DNA of 64,000 bases from Azophilus sp963663395. Lineage in GTDB: Bacteria; Pseudomonadota; Gammaproteobacteria; Pseudomonadales; Azotimanducaceae. The number at the start of each line of letters is the position of its first letter. Position 1 is the stretch's first letter. The stretch covers positions 5,022,001-5,086,000 of the forward strand of contig OY760226.1 in the NCBI GenBank assembly GCA_963663395.1. The letters run 5' to 3'. The notes beneath the pieces are model-generated. The model ran no database searches. It saw only the letters and a list, made by a program, of their open reading frames with translations, and was not told where the DNA came from. Of this stretch, positions 19,309-27,959 are shown in pieces. The translations under genes and the position numbers were made by a program.

Positions 19309-21791
19309 GTGAAACTAATTAGCCTGATGATTCCGCGCGCTTGTCTACTAGTTCTATCGCTATTGTCGATCGAAGCGGTAACAGCCGAGGTAATCGAAGA
19401 AGTTGTAGTGACTGCGAAGCCGATCAAGGCAAGCCAGCAGGCCGCAATTGAAGCAAAACGCGCCGCGCCCAACGTGGCCGATATCATATCGGCAGATGCC
19501 ATTGGACGTTTCCCGGATCAGAATCTGGCCGATGCGCTTGGCCGCGTTCCAGGCATCTCGATCGAAAGAGACCAGGGACAGGCCAGGTACGTCAGTTTTC
19601 GTGGAACTCCGAAGCGTTACACGACGACCGCCTTTAACGGAATCAGCATTCCCGGCGTCGAAAACGGAAGAATTCCGAGATTCGACGCCTATCCGGCGGT
19701 CATCACCTCCCAGGTTGTAGCCAACAAGGCGATCACTCCCGACATGCCCGGTGAATCCGTTTCCGGGTACATCAACATCAAGACGTTTGCCCCATCGGAA
19801 ATCGACGGGTTTCCGGTTCGGTCGAGGGGGGCATCGGAGAACAGGACCTGGGCGGCGGCGGCATTGAAAAAGGAAATTTGCGGCTTTCCTATTCCAACGA
19901 TCAGTTCGGCGTTGTGGTTTACGGCTCATACAACAGCCGCAAGCAGATCACGGACAATCGTGAGCCCACCTACTCCGGCACGGAAGGGGCCCTGTTTCCC
20001 GACAGGATCGATTTTCGCAACTACAAGCTGCAAAGAGAAGACGAAGCCTATGGCGGAACGGTCGAATACTACCTGGAGAACGGCGGCAGGGTTTATTTCA
20101 ATTCGTTGAATACCAAGTTCACCGACTCCGAGCAGCGCAACGACTTTCGCGTCTACCTCAGTGACGTTCCCGCTCAAACCGGTACCGCGGAAAACGGCAG
20201 CATTAGGCGTCTTCTCGAATACGGCACCTACGTCAACAAAACAGAAGTGAATACCCTGGGGATCGATCTTCCATTGGGAGATTGGGATGTAGAGGCAAGT
20301 TACAGCAAAATCGATACAACGTTCGATACCTGGCTGCCGATACCCTTCTTTATCGGCGGCAACCAGGTCTCCAATGTCTTCTACGATCTGACGGACCCGC
20401 ATGACCCGATCGTTACTTTTGATGAAAACCTGGCCGATGTCGCATACGGCGTGAAGTTGCTGGTGGATGCCGTTGGCGGGCTCTATACCGACAACGATCA
20501 ATTCAAGGTGGATGTCGGTCGTGACAACGGGTGGGGGACGTTGAAATTCGGTGTCAAGTATGACGACCGGAGCGCCACCGGCGGTGGAGCACCGCTTGCT
20601 ACGATTGCAAAACCCTATCCCGCCGATGACTGCCCTGTTCTTGACTACGTAGACGATTCCTGGTCGACGACCCTGAACAACAGTATCGGCGGCTTCTACA
20701 CCGACAACCCGGCAATGCAGGCGTGCCTGGAAGCCTCCGGGCAAACACGTGCGGATTTCCCCGAAGATGAACTGATCAGCATTGAAGAGACGCTGTTGTC
20801 AGCCTATATCATGCAAACCTTCGACATGGAGTGGGGCAGCATCATCGCCGGGATCCGCGTTGAGGACACCGAGTACGAAACCATTGGTTCAAGACTGGTG
20901 GGCGCGGTTTCCCAGCCATTAGCGGTAAAACGAAGCTATACGAATATTCTACCGAGCGCTCACGCAAACTATGATCTCAACGATGAGCAGAAGATTCGCC
21001 TTTCCTTCTCTACCGGCATCAGCCGCCCGTCCTATATCGAAGCGAGGGCGGCAGCCTCGATCAGTGAAGTCTTTACATCCATAGCTGGTGGAAATCCTTT
21101 CCTCAAGCAGGAAGAGTCGTGGGGAATCGACCTGGCTTATGAATGGTATTTCGACGAAGCAAGTCTTTTCTCCGTGACGCTGTTCCATCGTGAAATTGAC
21201 AACGTGATCGCTGAATCCAATGAAAAGGTAGACGGAAGCATCTATTCCGACACGGCCGCACCTGGAGAGCTATGGGATCTTTCAGGCTTCGGTAACGGCA
21301 AGGACGGTAAGCTGCAAGGTATCGAAGCTGCGTTTACGGGAAGGTTGGACAATTACATCGACGGCTTTTTCTCGGGATTCGGAGTTGAAGTCAATGTCGC
21401 GTTGATCAGTTCCGAGTACACCGCGCCTTCCGGATTCGAGTTTGAACTGCCTGGCCAGTCGGATACGAACTACAACCTGTCCCTGTTCTATGAAAATTAC
21501 GGGTTCTCTGCTCGAGTAACTTACCGCTACAGAAGCCCCTGGCTGGACGAAACGGAAACGGGCAATGTTTTCGGGCTCGGCGAGAGCGTTTATTGGGCTG
21601 AACAAAAGCGTGTTGACCTGGCGTTTCGGTACAGTCTTTACGAACTGACCGGTTGGCAAGCGTCCATCATTCTCGATGCGAACAACCTCACGGACGAAAC
21701 GGACTTTCGTTACTCCGGCGCCAGATGGAATCCGAACCAGGTCGAGTCTTTTGGCAGACGGGTTCTGCTTGGACTTCGGGTCAACTTCTAG
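19309..21791 (+). pseudogene. TonB-dependent receptor, frameshifted
   Basis: An outer-membrane receptor gene of about 827 codons. GTG 19309 follows GGGGAGG. A signal peptide ending EAVTA precedes the TonB-box-like EEVVVTAKP and the plug (ADALGRVPGISIERDQ, YVSFRG, MPGESVSGYINIKT). The frame changes near 19803-19832: after SEIDGFPV the sense continues in another frame (SVEGGIGEQDLGGGGIEKGN, then RLSYSNDQFG), so one base appears missing around the TTTCCGG or G6 tract. The second frame runs to the normal end VLLGLRVNF. This is either a recent loss or a sequence error in a homopolymer; the rest of both frames is intact. Confidence 0.8.
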
Positions 21792-21914
21792 CCGCACCGG
21801 CCAACCCGCCTCGGCAACCTGCCGGGGCGGGGGATTCGAACGTAGGAGATATCCCGCTTGCCATCAGGGTGATACCTCATGGCGTACGGTTCGAGTGCGG
21901 CGTAGGATTGCGGC

Positions 21915-22226
21915 ATGTCCGACGAGCACGCGAAAAGCACCCTCAAGCCCGGCTCCGAGTTCTGGACGATCATCGGCGCATCAGTGGCCATGGGCGCCTT
22001 GATAGTAGCCATGGGCGCCTTGATCCTGACCGTGACCGGGTGGCTGAGGGAAGACATTCGAGAATTGGGGACCGGTCTGAGTGCCCTGCGGGGCGAAGTG
22101 AGCGAGTTGGCCGTTGGCCTGAAAGCGCTGGAGATCAAGGTCGATACGGTCGACAGGCGCCTCGCGGTGGTTGAAAGCCATGTGCTCGGCGTTGCGTCGG
22201 CGGATCGGAACGACGAAGGCTCCTGA
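21915..22226 (+). CDS. Small single-span membrane protein with coiled coil
   Basis: A 103-aa protein. A membrane helix (residues ~17-43) contains a perfect internal duplication, AMGALI twice, matching a repeat in the DNA. The rest is a heptad-like helix (SALRGEVSELAVGLKALEIKVDTVDRRLAVVES), likely a coiled coil. No function is recognised. It is convergent with the membrane protein at 22231, 4 bp apart. Confidence 0.7.
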   Translation: MSDEHAKSTLKPGSEFWTIIGASVAMGALIVAMGALILTVTGWLREDIRELGTGLSALRGEVSELAVGLKALEIKVDTVDRRLAVVESHVLGVASADRNDEGS

Positions 22227-22230
22227 ATAC

Positions 22231-22674
22231 TCAGCGCAAGCGCGCAAAGCGCCCCTTCGCCCGCCATAGCGCAATCGCCGGCACCGTCATCACCGCCATC
22301 GAAATCACACCCGTCCAGACCCCACCCCGAGGGTCGAGCAGGCTCCAGATCCCCATGCCCAACGCGATCTGCGCAACATAAAGCGCGGCCCAGGGCCACA
22401 TCCACCTCCGCATTTTCCAGAAGCCGTAAGCGCCGGCGGCATAGATGGCCCAATGCAGCGGCGCGGTGAGTTTCGCCGCCCAGCCCGTGAGCATGAAGCC
22501 GAACCACACTTCCTGGTCCACGGCGACGGGCTTGATGAAGAGATCGAAGGGCAGATAGATGAACGTCATGTAGATGCAGAAGAACCACATGAGGTTCATC
22601 CACCAGGGTCGCTGCCGCCATTCTGCTGCGAGCAGGGCCGTCACCCCGCCGCGTTCTGCCTGCCTGGGGGACAT
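22231..22674 (-). CDS. Integral membrane protein of unknown function
   Basis: A 147-aa protein with four hydrophobic segments (FFCIYMTFIYLPF; LHWAIYAAGAYGFW; ALYVAQIALGMGIW; VISMAVMTVPAIALW) and Trp-rich connections. ATG 22674 is preferred over the longer frame to 22758, which adds non-membrane, odd residues. No function is recognised. Confidence 0.7.
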   Translation of the reverse strand: MSPRQAERGGVTALLAAEWRQRPWWMNLMWFFCIYMTFIYLPFDLFIKPVAVDQEVWFGFMLTGWAAKLTAPLHWAIYAAGAYGFWKMRRWMWPWAALYVAQIALGMGIWSLLDPRGGVWTGVISMAVMTVPAIALWRAKGRFARLR

Positions 22675-22916
22675 TGAGGTAGTCAAATGCGGCCTCCGGT
22701 CAATCCGACAAAGGCGCCAAGTATAAGCCGGGCGGCCATCGGCGACGGCAATTCGCAAACGGCACAGAGGCCAGTCGGCTACCCGGCCAGGCGTTGCCGG
22801 TATTCAGGTGACCTCGCCGTCAGTAACCGCGTCGAAGGATCAGAGTGAATTTACCTCGGCAACTTCAATCTGACCCCACTTATACTCAATGCTCTGAAAC
22901 ACGGCCGGGGGTAACC

Positions 22917-23306
22917 ATGCAACAAGCAGACAAAATGAAATATCTGACCATCGTGCTCTATGCCACCGGGGTCATCTATCTGGTCGGGGTCCCTATCCTC
23001 ATGATGGGGCTCAACGCGTCAGGCTGGACCTGGACGCCGAGGCAGCCGGAGTATGAACAGATGATCATGGGCGTGTATGCCACGCTGGGAGTTTTTCTCA
23101 TTCTGGCGGCAAAAGATCCCCTGCAGCACGCCAGCCTCATCTGGTTCACGGTCTGGTCGAATATCGTGCATGGAGGAGTCATGTTGTATCACGGCATCAT
23201 CGATGTGACGGAAAGGGCGAATCTTGTCGGCGACGTGCCGGCATTGTTCATCGTTGCACTCATCCTCTGGTACTTGATGCCGGGACAGGCAGCGACGCGG
23301 GAATAA
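22917..23306 (+). CDS. DUF6632-like small membrane protein
   Basis: A 129-aa protein with four predicted membrane helices and the conserved-looking central stretch LAAKDPLQHASLIWFTVWSNIVHGGVML. I recall this layout from the DUF6632 family; function unknown. ATG 22917 follows GGGGGT. A strong hairpin follows the stop. Confidence 0.7.
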   Translation: MQQADKMKYLTIVLYATGVIYLVGVPILMMGLNASGWTWTPRQPEYEQMIMGVYATLGVFLILAAKDPLQHASLIWFTVWSNIVHGGVMLYHGIIDVTERANLVGDVPALFIVALILWYLMPGQAATRE

Positions 23307-23316
23307 CGGGCCCGAC

Positions 23317-23352
23317 CCGCTTCCCGCCTTTCAGCCGTTTGCCGGGAAGCGG
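23317..23352 (+). terminator. Hairpin after the DUF6632-like gene
   Basis: CCGCTTCCCG (23317-23326) pairs with CGGGAAGCGG (23343-23352), a perfect 10-bp stem with a 16-nt loop, beginning 10 bp after the stop codon and followed by CTTTG. The U-tract is weak. Confidence 0.45.
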
Positions 23353-23573
23353 CTTTGCCCAACCCGGCCTCGGTTTGCGGGCCGGCGAGCCGGTCAACAG
23401 GAACCTCAGAGTGTCATTGGCATCCAGTAACGCTTGGCTGGTGTTGAGGTCAGGTTCGAGCCGGTTAAACAGGGTGGTTTTGCCGACCCGCCTCGGACCA
23501 AGTGGCAATGCGCTCTTGGGGAGTGCTGCCAGCCGAGTGCTGCCAGCCGAGATTGCAGAATTCGCTCGATCAT
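23323..23573 (-). pseudogene. DUF4143-type AAA ATPase remnant
   Basis: The start MIERILQSRLAAL (ATG 23573) is followed, in another frame, by ALPLGPRRVGKTTLF (Walker A) and FLLTGSPARKPRPGW (sensor region). A 14-bp tandem duplication (23523-23536 and 23537-23550) accounts for the frameshift, and the Walker B region between the two blocks has been deleted. Everything after the sensor is lost. It is related to the intact gene at 12152-13330. Confidence 0.7.
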
Positions 23574-23750
23574 GAGCATCATATTCACTGAATTTGACGC
23601 ACGAAATAGGCATTTTTCAGCGACATCCCGCCCCGAACAAATGGGAATCGAGCAACGCTGTGACGCTCCCGTCCCGTTGAACGGTTCATTGTCGGTCAAA
23701 TTTTTCCTGTATTATCGCGTTGCCCACGGGACCGGGGATGAGCGACAGGA

Positions 23751-24605
23751 ATGCAAGCCGAACCCGTACCGTACATGGAAAGAACGCGCCTTTACTACGA
23801 GGCGCAGGGTTTCGAGAAGCCCTACAGGTGGGCCCATAACCGGAGCAGCCCGTTTACGGCGCCGGCCAGGCCCATCTCGGAATCGGTGCTGACACTCATT
23901 ACCACGGCCGCCCTTCACGAGCGCGAAGCGACTGAACGGCGAGACGTGATGTCCGCGCCCCTGTCCCCTCCGCCGCCTCAGCTGTTCGCCAATGACCTGG
24001 CCTGGGACCGCAATGCCACTCACCTCGAGGATCTTAATTCCTTCTTCCCCGTCGACCACCTGACGGAGTTGGTCGCTGCCGGCCGAATCGGCAAGCTCGC
24101 AGCGCGCTTCCACTGCGTGCCGACGGACTACAGCCAGCGCTGCACGACGGAGACGGACGCACCGGAGATTCTCTCGCGATGCCGGGAAGACTCGGTGGAT
24201 GCCGTTCTTCTCGTACCCATCTGACCCGTCTGTCACCAGACCGTGTGTCTGGTCGCCCGCCATCTCGAAGCCGCCGGCATTGCCACCGTGATCCTCGGTT
24301 CCGCCATGGACATCGTCGAGCACTGCGGGGCACCACGATTCCTGTTTACGGATTTCCCGCTCGGCAATCCCTGCGGCCGGCCCTTCGATGCCGCCATGCA
24401 GCGGTCGATCGTAGAGGCCGGCATCGACCTGCTCGAGAACGCGCCCGGGCCGGGAACGGTCGAGCGTACCCCGTACCGCTGGAGCGACGACGAGAGTTGG
24501 CGCGAGCGATACATGGAAGTGCGCCCCGGGAACAGGACCGAACTCGCCGCCAAGGGCGAGGCGCGCCGGGCGCAGCGCGCGCAAGTTCACGAGGCTCGCC
24601 GCTGA
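23751..24605 (+). CDS. GrdB-family selenoprotein (glycine/sarcosine/betaine reductase B-like), in-frame UGA at 24222 read as Sec
   Basis: Two in-phase frames separated by one TGA form a 284-residue protein counting Sec158. The junction reads AVLLVPI-U-PVCHQTVCLVARHLEAAGI. Cys-containing relatives, as I recall them, read LVPVCPVCHQ here, so the TGA sits on the catalytic Cys/Sec of a UxxC pair (Cys161 retained). Further family blocks are GSAMDIVEHCGAPRFLFTDFPLGNPCGRPFD and YRWSDDESW. A perfect 7-bp hairpin follows the TGA at SECIS distance. Classical GrdB makes part of Stickland reductases in anaerobes; this short stand-alone homologue without GrdA/C/D nearby probably does different reductive chemistry. 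Confidence 0.82.
24222..24253 (+). promoter_or_regulatory. Predicted bacterial SECIS element (UGA plus hairpin)
   Basis: After TGA 24222-24224, ACCAGAC (24235-24241) pairs perfectly with GTCTGGT (24247-24253) around the loop CGTGT. G24243, the second loop base, is 19 nt after the TGA. Geometry is nearly identical to the element at 10581-10610, although the sequences differ. Confidence 0.78.
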
Positions 24606-24830
24606 CGGGAGACGGTTTCGCACGCCAATCGTTTCGCCGGTCCGAGTTAATCCAGGACAGTTACGATCCCCGCTTGAGCGTTGACAACCCCTGATTCTAC
24701 GGTCGTTGGAGATTGTGGCAGTACGCTCGGCAAACCGATCATCCCGACCCGGCTCTCCCAGATGGACATCGGCATGGCTTGCTGCGCGCCGGTGTTAAAC
24801 TTGGCGCCAATTACGCGATTGCCCGGGCCA

Positions 24831-25310
24831 ATGAACGACCCCTTGAGCGCGGATCATTCCCGTCTGCTGACACGACGCCTCGCCGCGCTGCCTGAAGTGC
24901 GGTTGGCGTACCTGTTCGGCAGCCGCGCCACAGGTTCTTCCCGCCCGGACAGCGACTTCGATATCGCCGTACTCGTCGACGATGGCGCCGCGGCGGGCCC
25001 GGGCGAGGTCAATCGAACGATACGCCGGCTTGCGGGGCGCCTCGGCGGCGACATACCGAGCGAGGGGCTCGACTTCGTGCTGCTGAATACCGCGCCCGCC
25101 CTGCTGCGGCACCGGGTGTTGCGCGATGGCTTGCTGTTGCACGCCCGCAGCGAGACCGAGCGGGTTCGATTCGCGCTTCGCGCCATTCGCGACTATCAGG
25201 ACATGGAACCAAGGCTTGCCGAGCACCGGCGCCAGAGGATTGCCCGGCTGAAGAAAGGAAGAACCCGTGGTCGATCAGGAGATATTCTCCAGGCGGCTCG
25301 ACGCGCTTGA
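24831..25310 (+). CDS. MntA-type minimal nucleotidyltransferase (antitoxin of MntA/HepT pair)
   Basis: A 159-aa protein with the motif GSRATGSSRPDSDFD, i.e. GS-x10-DxD, of MNT nucleotidyltransferases. MntA proteins AMPylate and so silence the HepT RNase toxin. ATG 24831 is preferred; the frame is open to 24681 but the extra residues are unlike the family. It overlaps the HepT gene by 44 bp, strongly supporting the pair. Confidence 0.88.
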   Translation: MNDPLSADHSRLLTRRLAALPEVRLAYLFGSRATGSSRPDSDFDIAVLVDDGAAAGPGEVNRTIRRLAGRLGGDIPSEGLDFVLLNTAPALLRHRVLRDGLLLHARSETERVRFALRAIRDYQDMEPRLAEHRRQRIARLKKGRTRGRSGDILQAARRA

Positions 25311-25680
25311 CCTGTACCTGGAACGGGCGGAACGCCTCGGCGAGGTCTCCGAAGACGAGTTTGCGGAGAACCCTGCCATTCACGATCTGGCGGAGCGCTA
25401 CCTGCACCTCGCGACGGAAGCATCCATCGATCTGGCCAACCATTGGATTGCCGATCGGGCGCTGCGTACCCCCGAGTCGAATCGCGATTCCTTTTCCGTG
25501 CTGGAGGAAAGCGGCGAAATCGACGCAGGACTGGCCGAGCGCCTGCGCGGTTGGGCAGGGTTTCGCAACATCCTGGTGCACCAGTATGCCAACGTCGACC
25601 ACCGTATCGCCTGGCGGGCGATCAGGGACGATCTCGGCGATCTCGTGGCCTTGCGCGTCTGGGCAGCGGACAAGCTGTGA
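25267..25680 (+). CDS. HepT-type toxin (HEPN RNase)
   Basis: A 137-aa HEPN-fold protein. The active-site motif RNILVHQY matches R-x4-H-x-Y, in which Tyr is the residue modified by MntA in characterised pairs. GTG 25267 is preceded by GGAAG. It is an operon partner of the overlapping MntA gene; together they form a type VII toxin-antitoxin system that cleaves RNA when released. Confidence 0.9.
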   Translation: MVDQEIFSRRLDALDLYLERAERLGEVSEDEFAENPAIHDLAERYLHLATEASIDLANHWIADRALRTPESNRDSFSVLEESGEIDAGLAERLRGWAGFRNILVHQYANVDHRIAWRAIRDDLGDLVALRVWAADKL

Positions 25681-25725
25681 TTCGCGGCAGCTGATAACAT
25701 CCAGCCGCGAGGAAGGTTCTGCCCC

Positions 25726-25917
25726 ATGAGTTTGACATCGCCACCCCTCGAGGCTGACCAGTTATATCGGGTCGCCGACAGCTCCCGGAACGAACAGGTG
25801 CTTTGCGCCGATACGCAGGGGAAGGCCCGGCTGTCCGTCTACCTCGATGGACGCACGGCGCTGAGGATCGAGCGGGTCCAGACCGCATTCGACCGAGAAA
25901 CCAAGCTAGCGACTTGA
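25726..25917 (+). CDS. Small hypothetical protein
   Basis: A 63-aa frame 45 bp after the HepT stop with AAGG upstream. It ends 12 bp inside the convergent Rpn-like gene. No motif, no membrane segment. The product looks protein-like (TQGKARLSVYLDGRTALRIERV), but reality is uncertain. Confidence 0.4.
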   Translation: MSLTSPPLEADQLYRVADSSRNEQVLCADTQGKARLSVYLDGRTALRIERVQTAFDRETKLAT

Positions 25918-26856
25918 GTCGAACACGTCGTCAAGCGTTGGCGCGTCGAGTACGTTCTCGGCCCAGGTTTCCAGATCGGCAGCGGACGCCTGGCCCAGCC
26001 TTTCGGTGACTTCCGGCGACAGCATACCGAACCGTCGTCGCAGTTGTCGTTCCAGGAGCGCACGCTCGCCCTCGACGCGACCCTGATCCATGCCCTGCTG
26101 CATGCCCTGCTGCATGCCCTGCTCCATGCCCCGCTGCATACCTTCTTCGCGGGCCCTTGAGATGACTCCTGCCATGGTGGAACTGTCCTCGCGATACTGC
26201 CGTTGATAGCGCCGGTACTCATTTTCGGTGAGGCCGGCGTAGATGTCGATGAATTCGATGTATTTGGCCCGCTTGTCGCTGTCCCGCTCCAGAGCCAGCA
26301 ACCCTCGGATCGCCTCGGCGTAGACCTCGACCTTTCGGTCATTCGAGCTTCGCATGTTCGGCAGGTTGACCCGCGCCACCAGGTTGTCGCTTTGCTGCCA
26401 GCGCTCGGCGGGTATCTCCTTGAGCTTGCAAGCGAGAGTGTCGAACGCCAGGTAACGGCGGCGCTCGGTGCCTAGCGTGAGCGATGCGGGGGCTCCCTCG
26501 GCGGCCCGCAAAAAGATCGCGACCGGCACCACGCGGTTGGTCTCGAACAGTTCGGCGAGATCGAGGCAATAGTGCGCCAACCGGTGCAGGGAGAAACGCC
26601 GCGTGTCGGTTTCTTCTTCGAGTACGAACAGAATCGCCTCACGGCGGCCGTCAGCCCACTCCACGAGCAGCGGCACGTCCAGTTCTCGGAAACGATTGCC
26701 CAAGCGTTCCTGGAGTTGTTCCTGTCGCGCCGGGACGATGCGCACCGGGTCATCGGGAGCGGGCGCCTCTTCCGGGGCGAAGAACGCCAGGGCATCAAGC
26801 GGATAATCGAGAATCAGATTCTTGAAGTTCTGGTCGTGGCTGACCGCGTTCGCCAT
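25906..26856 (-). CDS. Rpn/DUF4351-type putative PD-(D/E)xK nuclease
   Basis: A 316-aa protein starting with HDQNFKNLILDYPLDAL, typical of Rpn-family (recombination-promoting nuclease/transposase-like) proteins. The nuclease core includes DVPLLVEWADGRREAILFVLEEET, where E and following residues suit the PD-(D/E)xK fold. A repeat GMQxGM (RGMEQGMQQGMQQGMDQG) precedes the DUF4351-like C-terminus (LERQLRRRFG). Such repeats vary between strains in this family. DNA endonuclease activity is inferred from the family. Confidence 0.85.
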   Translation of the reverse strand: MANAVSHDQNFKNLILDYPLDALAFFAPEEAPAPDDPVRIVPARQEQLQERLGNRFRELDVPLLVEWADGRREAILFVLEEETDTRRFSLHRLAHYCLDLAELFETNRVVPVAIFLRAAEGAPASLTLGTERRRYLAFDTLACKLKEIPAERWQQSDNLVARVNLPNMRSSNDRKVEVYAEAIRGLLALERDSDKRAKYIEFIDIYAGLTENEYRRYQRQYREDSSTMAGVISRAREEGMQRGMEQGMQQGMQQGMDQGRVEGERALLERQLRRRFGMLSPEVTERLGQASAADLETWAENVLDAPTLDDVFDSSR

Positions 26857-26981
26857 GTACCGCGCCCGGCAGTTGCTTTACCACAGGGTCAGGCAAGTGC
26901 CACCTCACGCGCTATGGGCAATGGCTGAAAAGACAGTGGGAAATCTGCCTTGGCCGGGTTCGCGCTTTGGCACCGACAAAA

Positions 26982-27022
26982 GGGGTCAGGTTCAATTTTC
27001 CGGTCAAATGCACTCTGACCCC
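26982..27022. repeat. Inverted repeat GGGGTCAG/CTGACCCC with T-rich tail
   Basis: GGGGTCAG (26982-26989) and CTGACCCC (27015-27022) flank GTTCAATTTTCC-containing sequence and are followed by two copies of CCATTTTTCT. Similar words (TTCAATCTGACCCC) occur at about 22863-22876, so this may be a dispersed repeat of the genome. It could also act as a terminator. Confidence 0.45.
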
Positions 27023-27116
27023 ATTTTTCTCCATTTTTCTTGCGGCGTGCTCCGAGCATTGATGTTGGTACGCTGCTCGGCCCAGAATGCGGCGCCGACC
27101 ATAATCAGGAGTTCCC

Positions 27117-27914
27117 ATGGGCGACAACCAGGACTCTACGAGCGAGCTGATCAACAAGAATTACAGCGAGGTGGGTGCGGCAATCATTCAACGTCTTTAC
27201 GGAGAGGGTTACCTGTCTCCGGGAGGCAAGCACGCCACCGAGCGTCTGGCCCGTCTGGCGGCACCGACAAAAGACACCCGCATCCTGGACGTCGGCTGTG
27301 GCGTAGGCGGCGCGGCGGTCTGGCTCGCAGCCGAAGTCGGCTGCTCTGTTACCGGGCTGGACCTGGTGTTGTCAAACATCGAAACAGCCAGAGCGACGGC
27401 AGCTTCGCACGGCGTTGACCATCTCGTGCGCTTCGAGCAGGGCGACGCCACCGCCATGCCGTTCGCAACACACGCCTTCTCGATGGTCTGGGGGCAGGAC
27501 GCCTGGTGTCACGTTCCCGACCGCGATGCACTGTTCGCCGAGTGTGCAAGGGTGCTGGAGCCCGGCGGCGCCATCGCCTTTTCAGACTGGCTGCTGACCG
27601 GCGAGGAAGACGACTTCTATCGGCATCGCCTGCTGCCGGCCACGGCCTGCCCGGGCTACGAAACACTGACGGGTTACACGACTCTCCTCGAACGGCACGG
27701 CTTCGTCGACATCGAGACAGAGGATCTGAGCGCCGACTATGCGCGTCACTACGTGCAGGCGATGGAGAGGCTCGAGGACGCAAGAGACTGGATAACCGAG
27801 ACCTACGGGCCGCGCGTATTCGCCATCGTCCTCGAGCGGAACGGCTACGCAAGTACGGCTTTCGAAAACCGTCAGATCGGCGGCGGACAGTTCCGTGCGC
27901 GCAAACCGCAGTAG
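27117..27914 (+). CDS. Class I SAM-dependent methyltransferase
   Basis: A 265-aa protein with motif I ILDVGCGVGGAAVWLA (residues ~60-75), the acidic motif II TGLDLV, and post-motif QGDATAMPF. The overall pattern (WGQDAWCHVPDR, then FSDWLLTGEE) resembles the small-molecule N-methyltransferases such as sarcosine/dimethylglycine or phosphoethanolamine methyltransferases. The substrate is not defined. ATG 27117 follows CAGGAG. Monocistronic, convergent with the flavin oxidoreductase gene. Confidence 0.85.
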   Translation: MGDNQDSTSELINKNYSEVGAAIIQRLYGEGYLSPGGKHATERLARLAAPTKDTRILDVGCGVGGAAVWLAAEVGCSVTGLDLVLSNIETARATAASHGVDHLVRFEQGDATAMPFATHAFSMVWGQDAWCHVPDRDALFAECARVLEPGGAIAFSDWLLTGEEDDFYRHRLLPATACPGYETLTGYTTLLERHGFVDIETEDLSADYARHYVQAMERLEDARDWITETYGPRVFAIVLERNGYASTAFENRQIGGGQFRARKPQ

Positions 27915-27959
27915 AACGTCGCCGCTTGGGCGGGCTTGCGGGGCGCCCGCTGCAGTTCG

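Noticed and set aside
19803..19832. Programmed -1 frameshift in the TonB receptor
   Set aside because: No X-XXY-YYZ slippery site in the correct phase and no reason for such control in this family; a lost base or sequence error is simpler.
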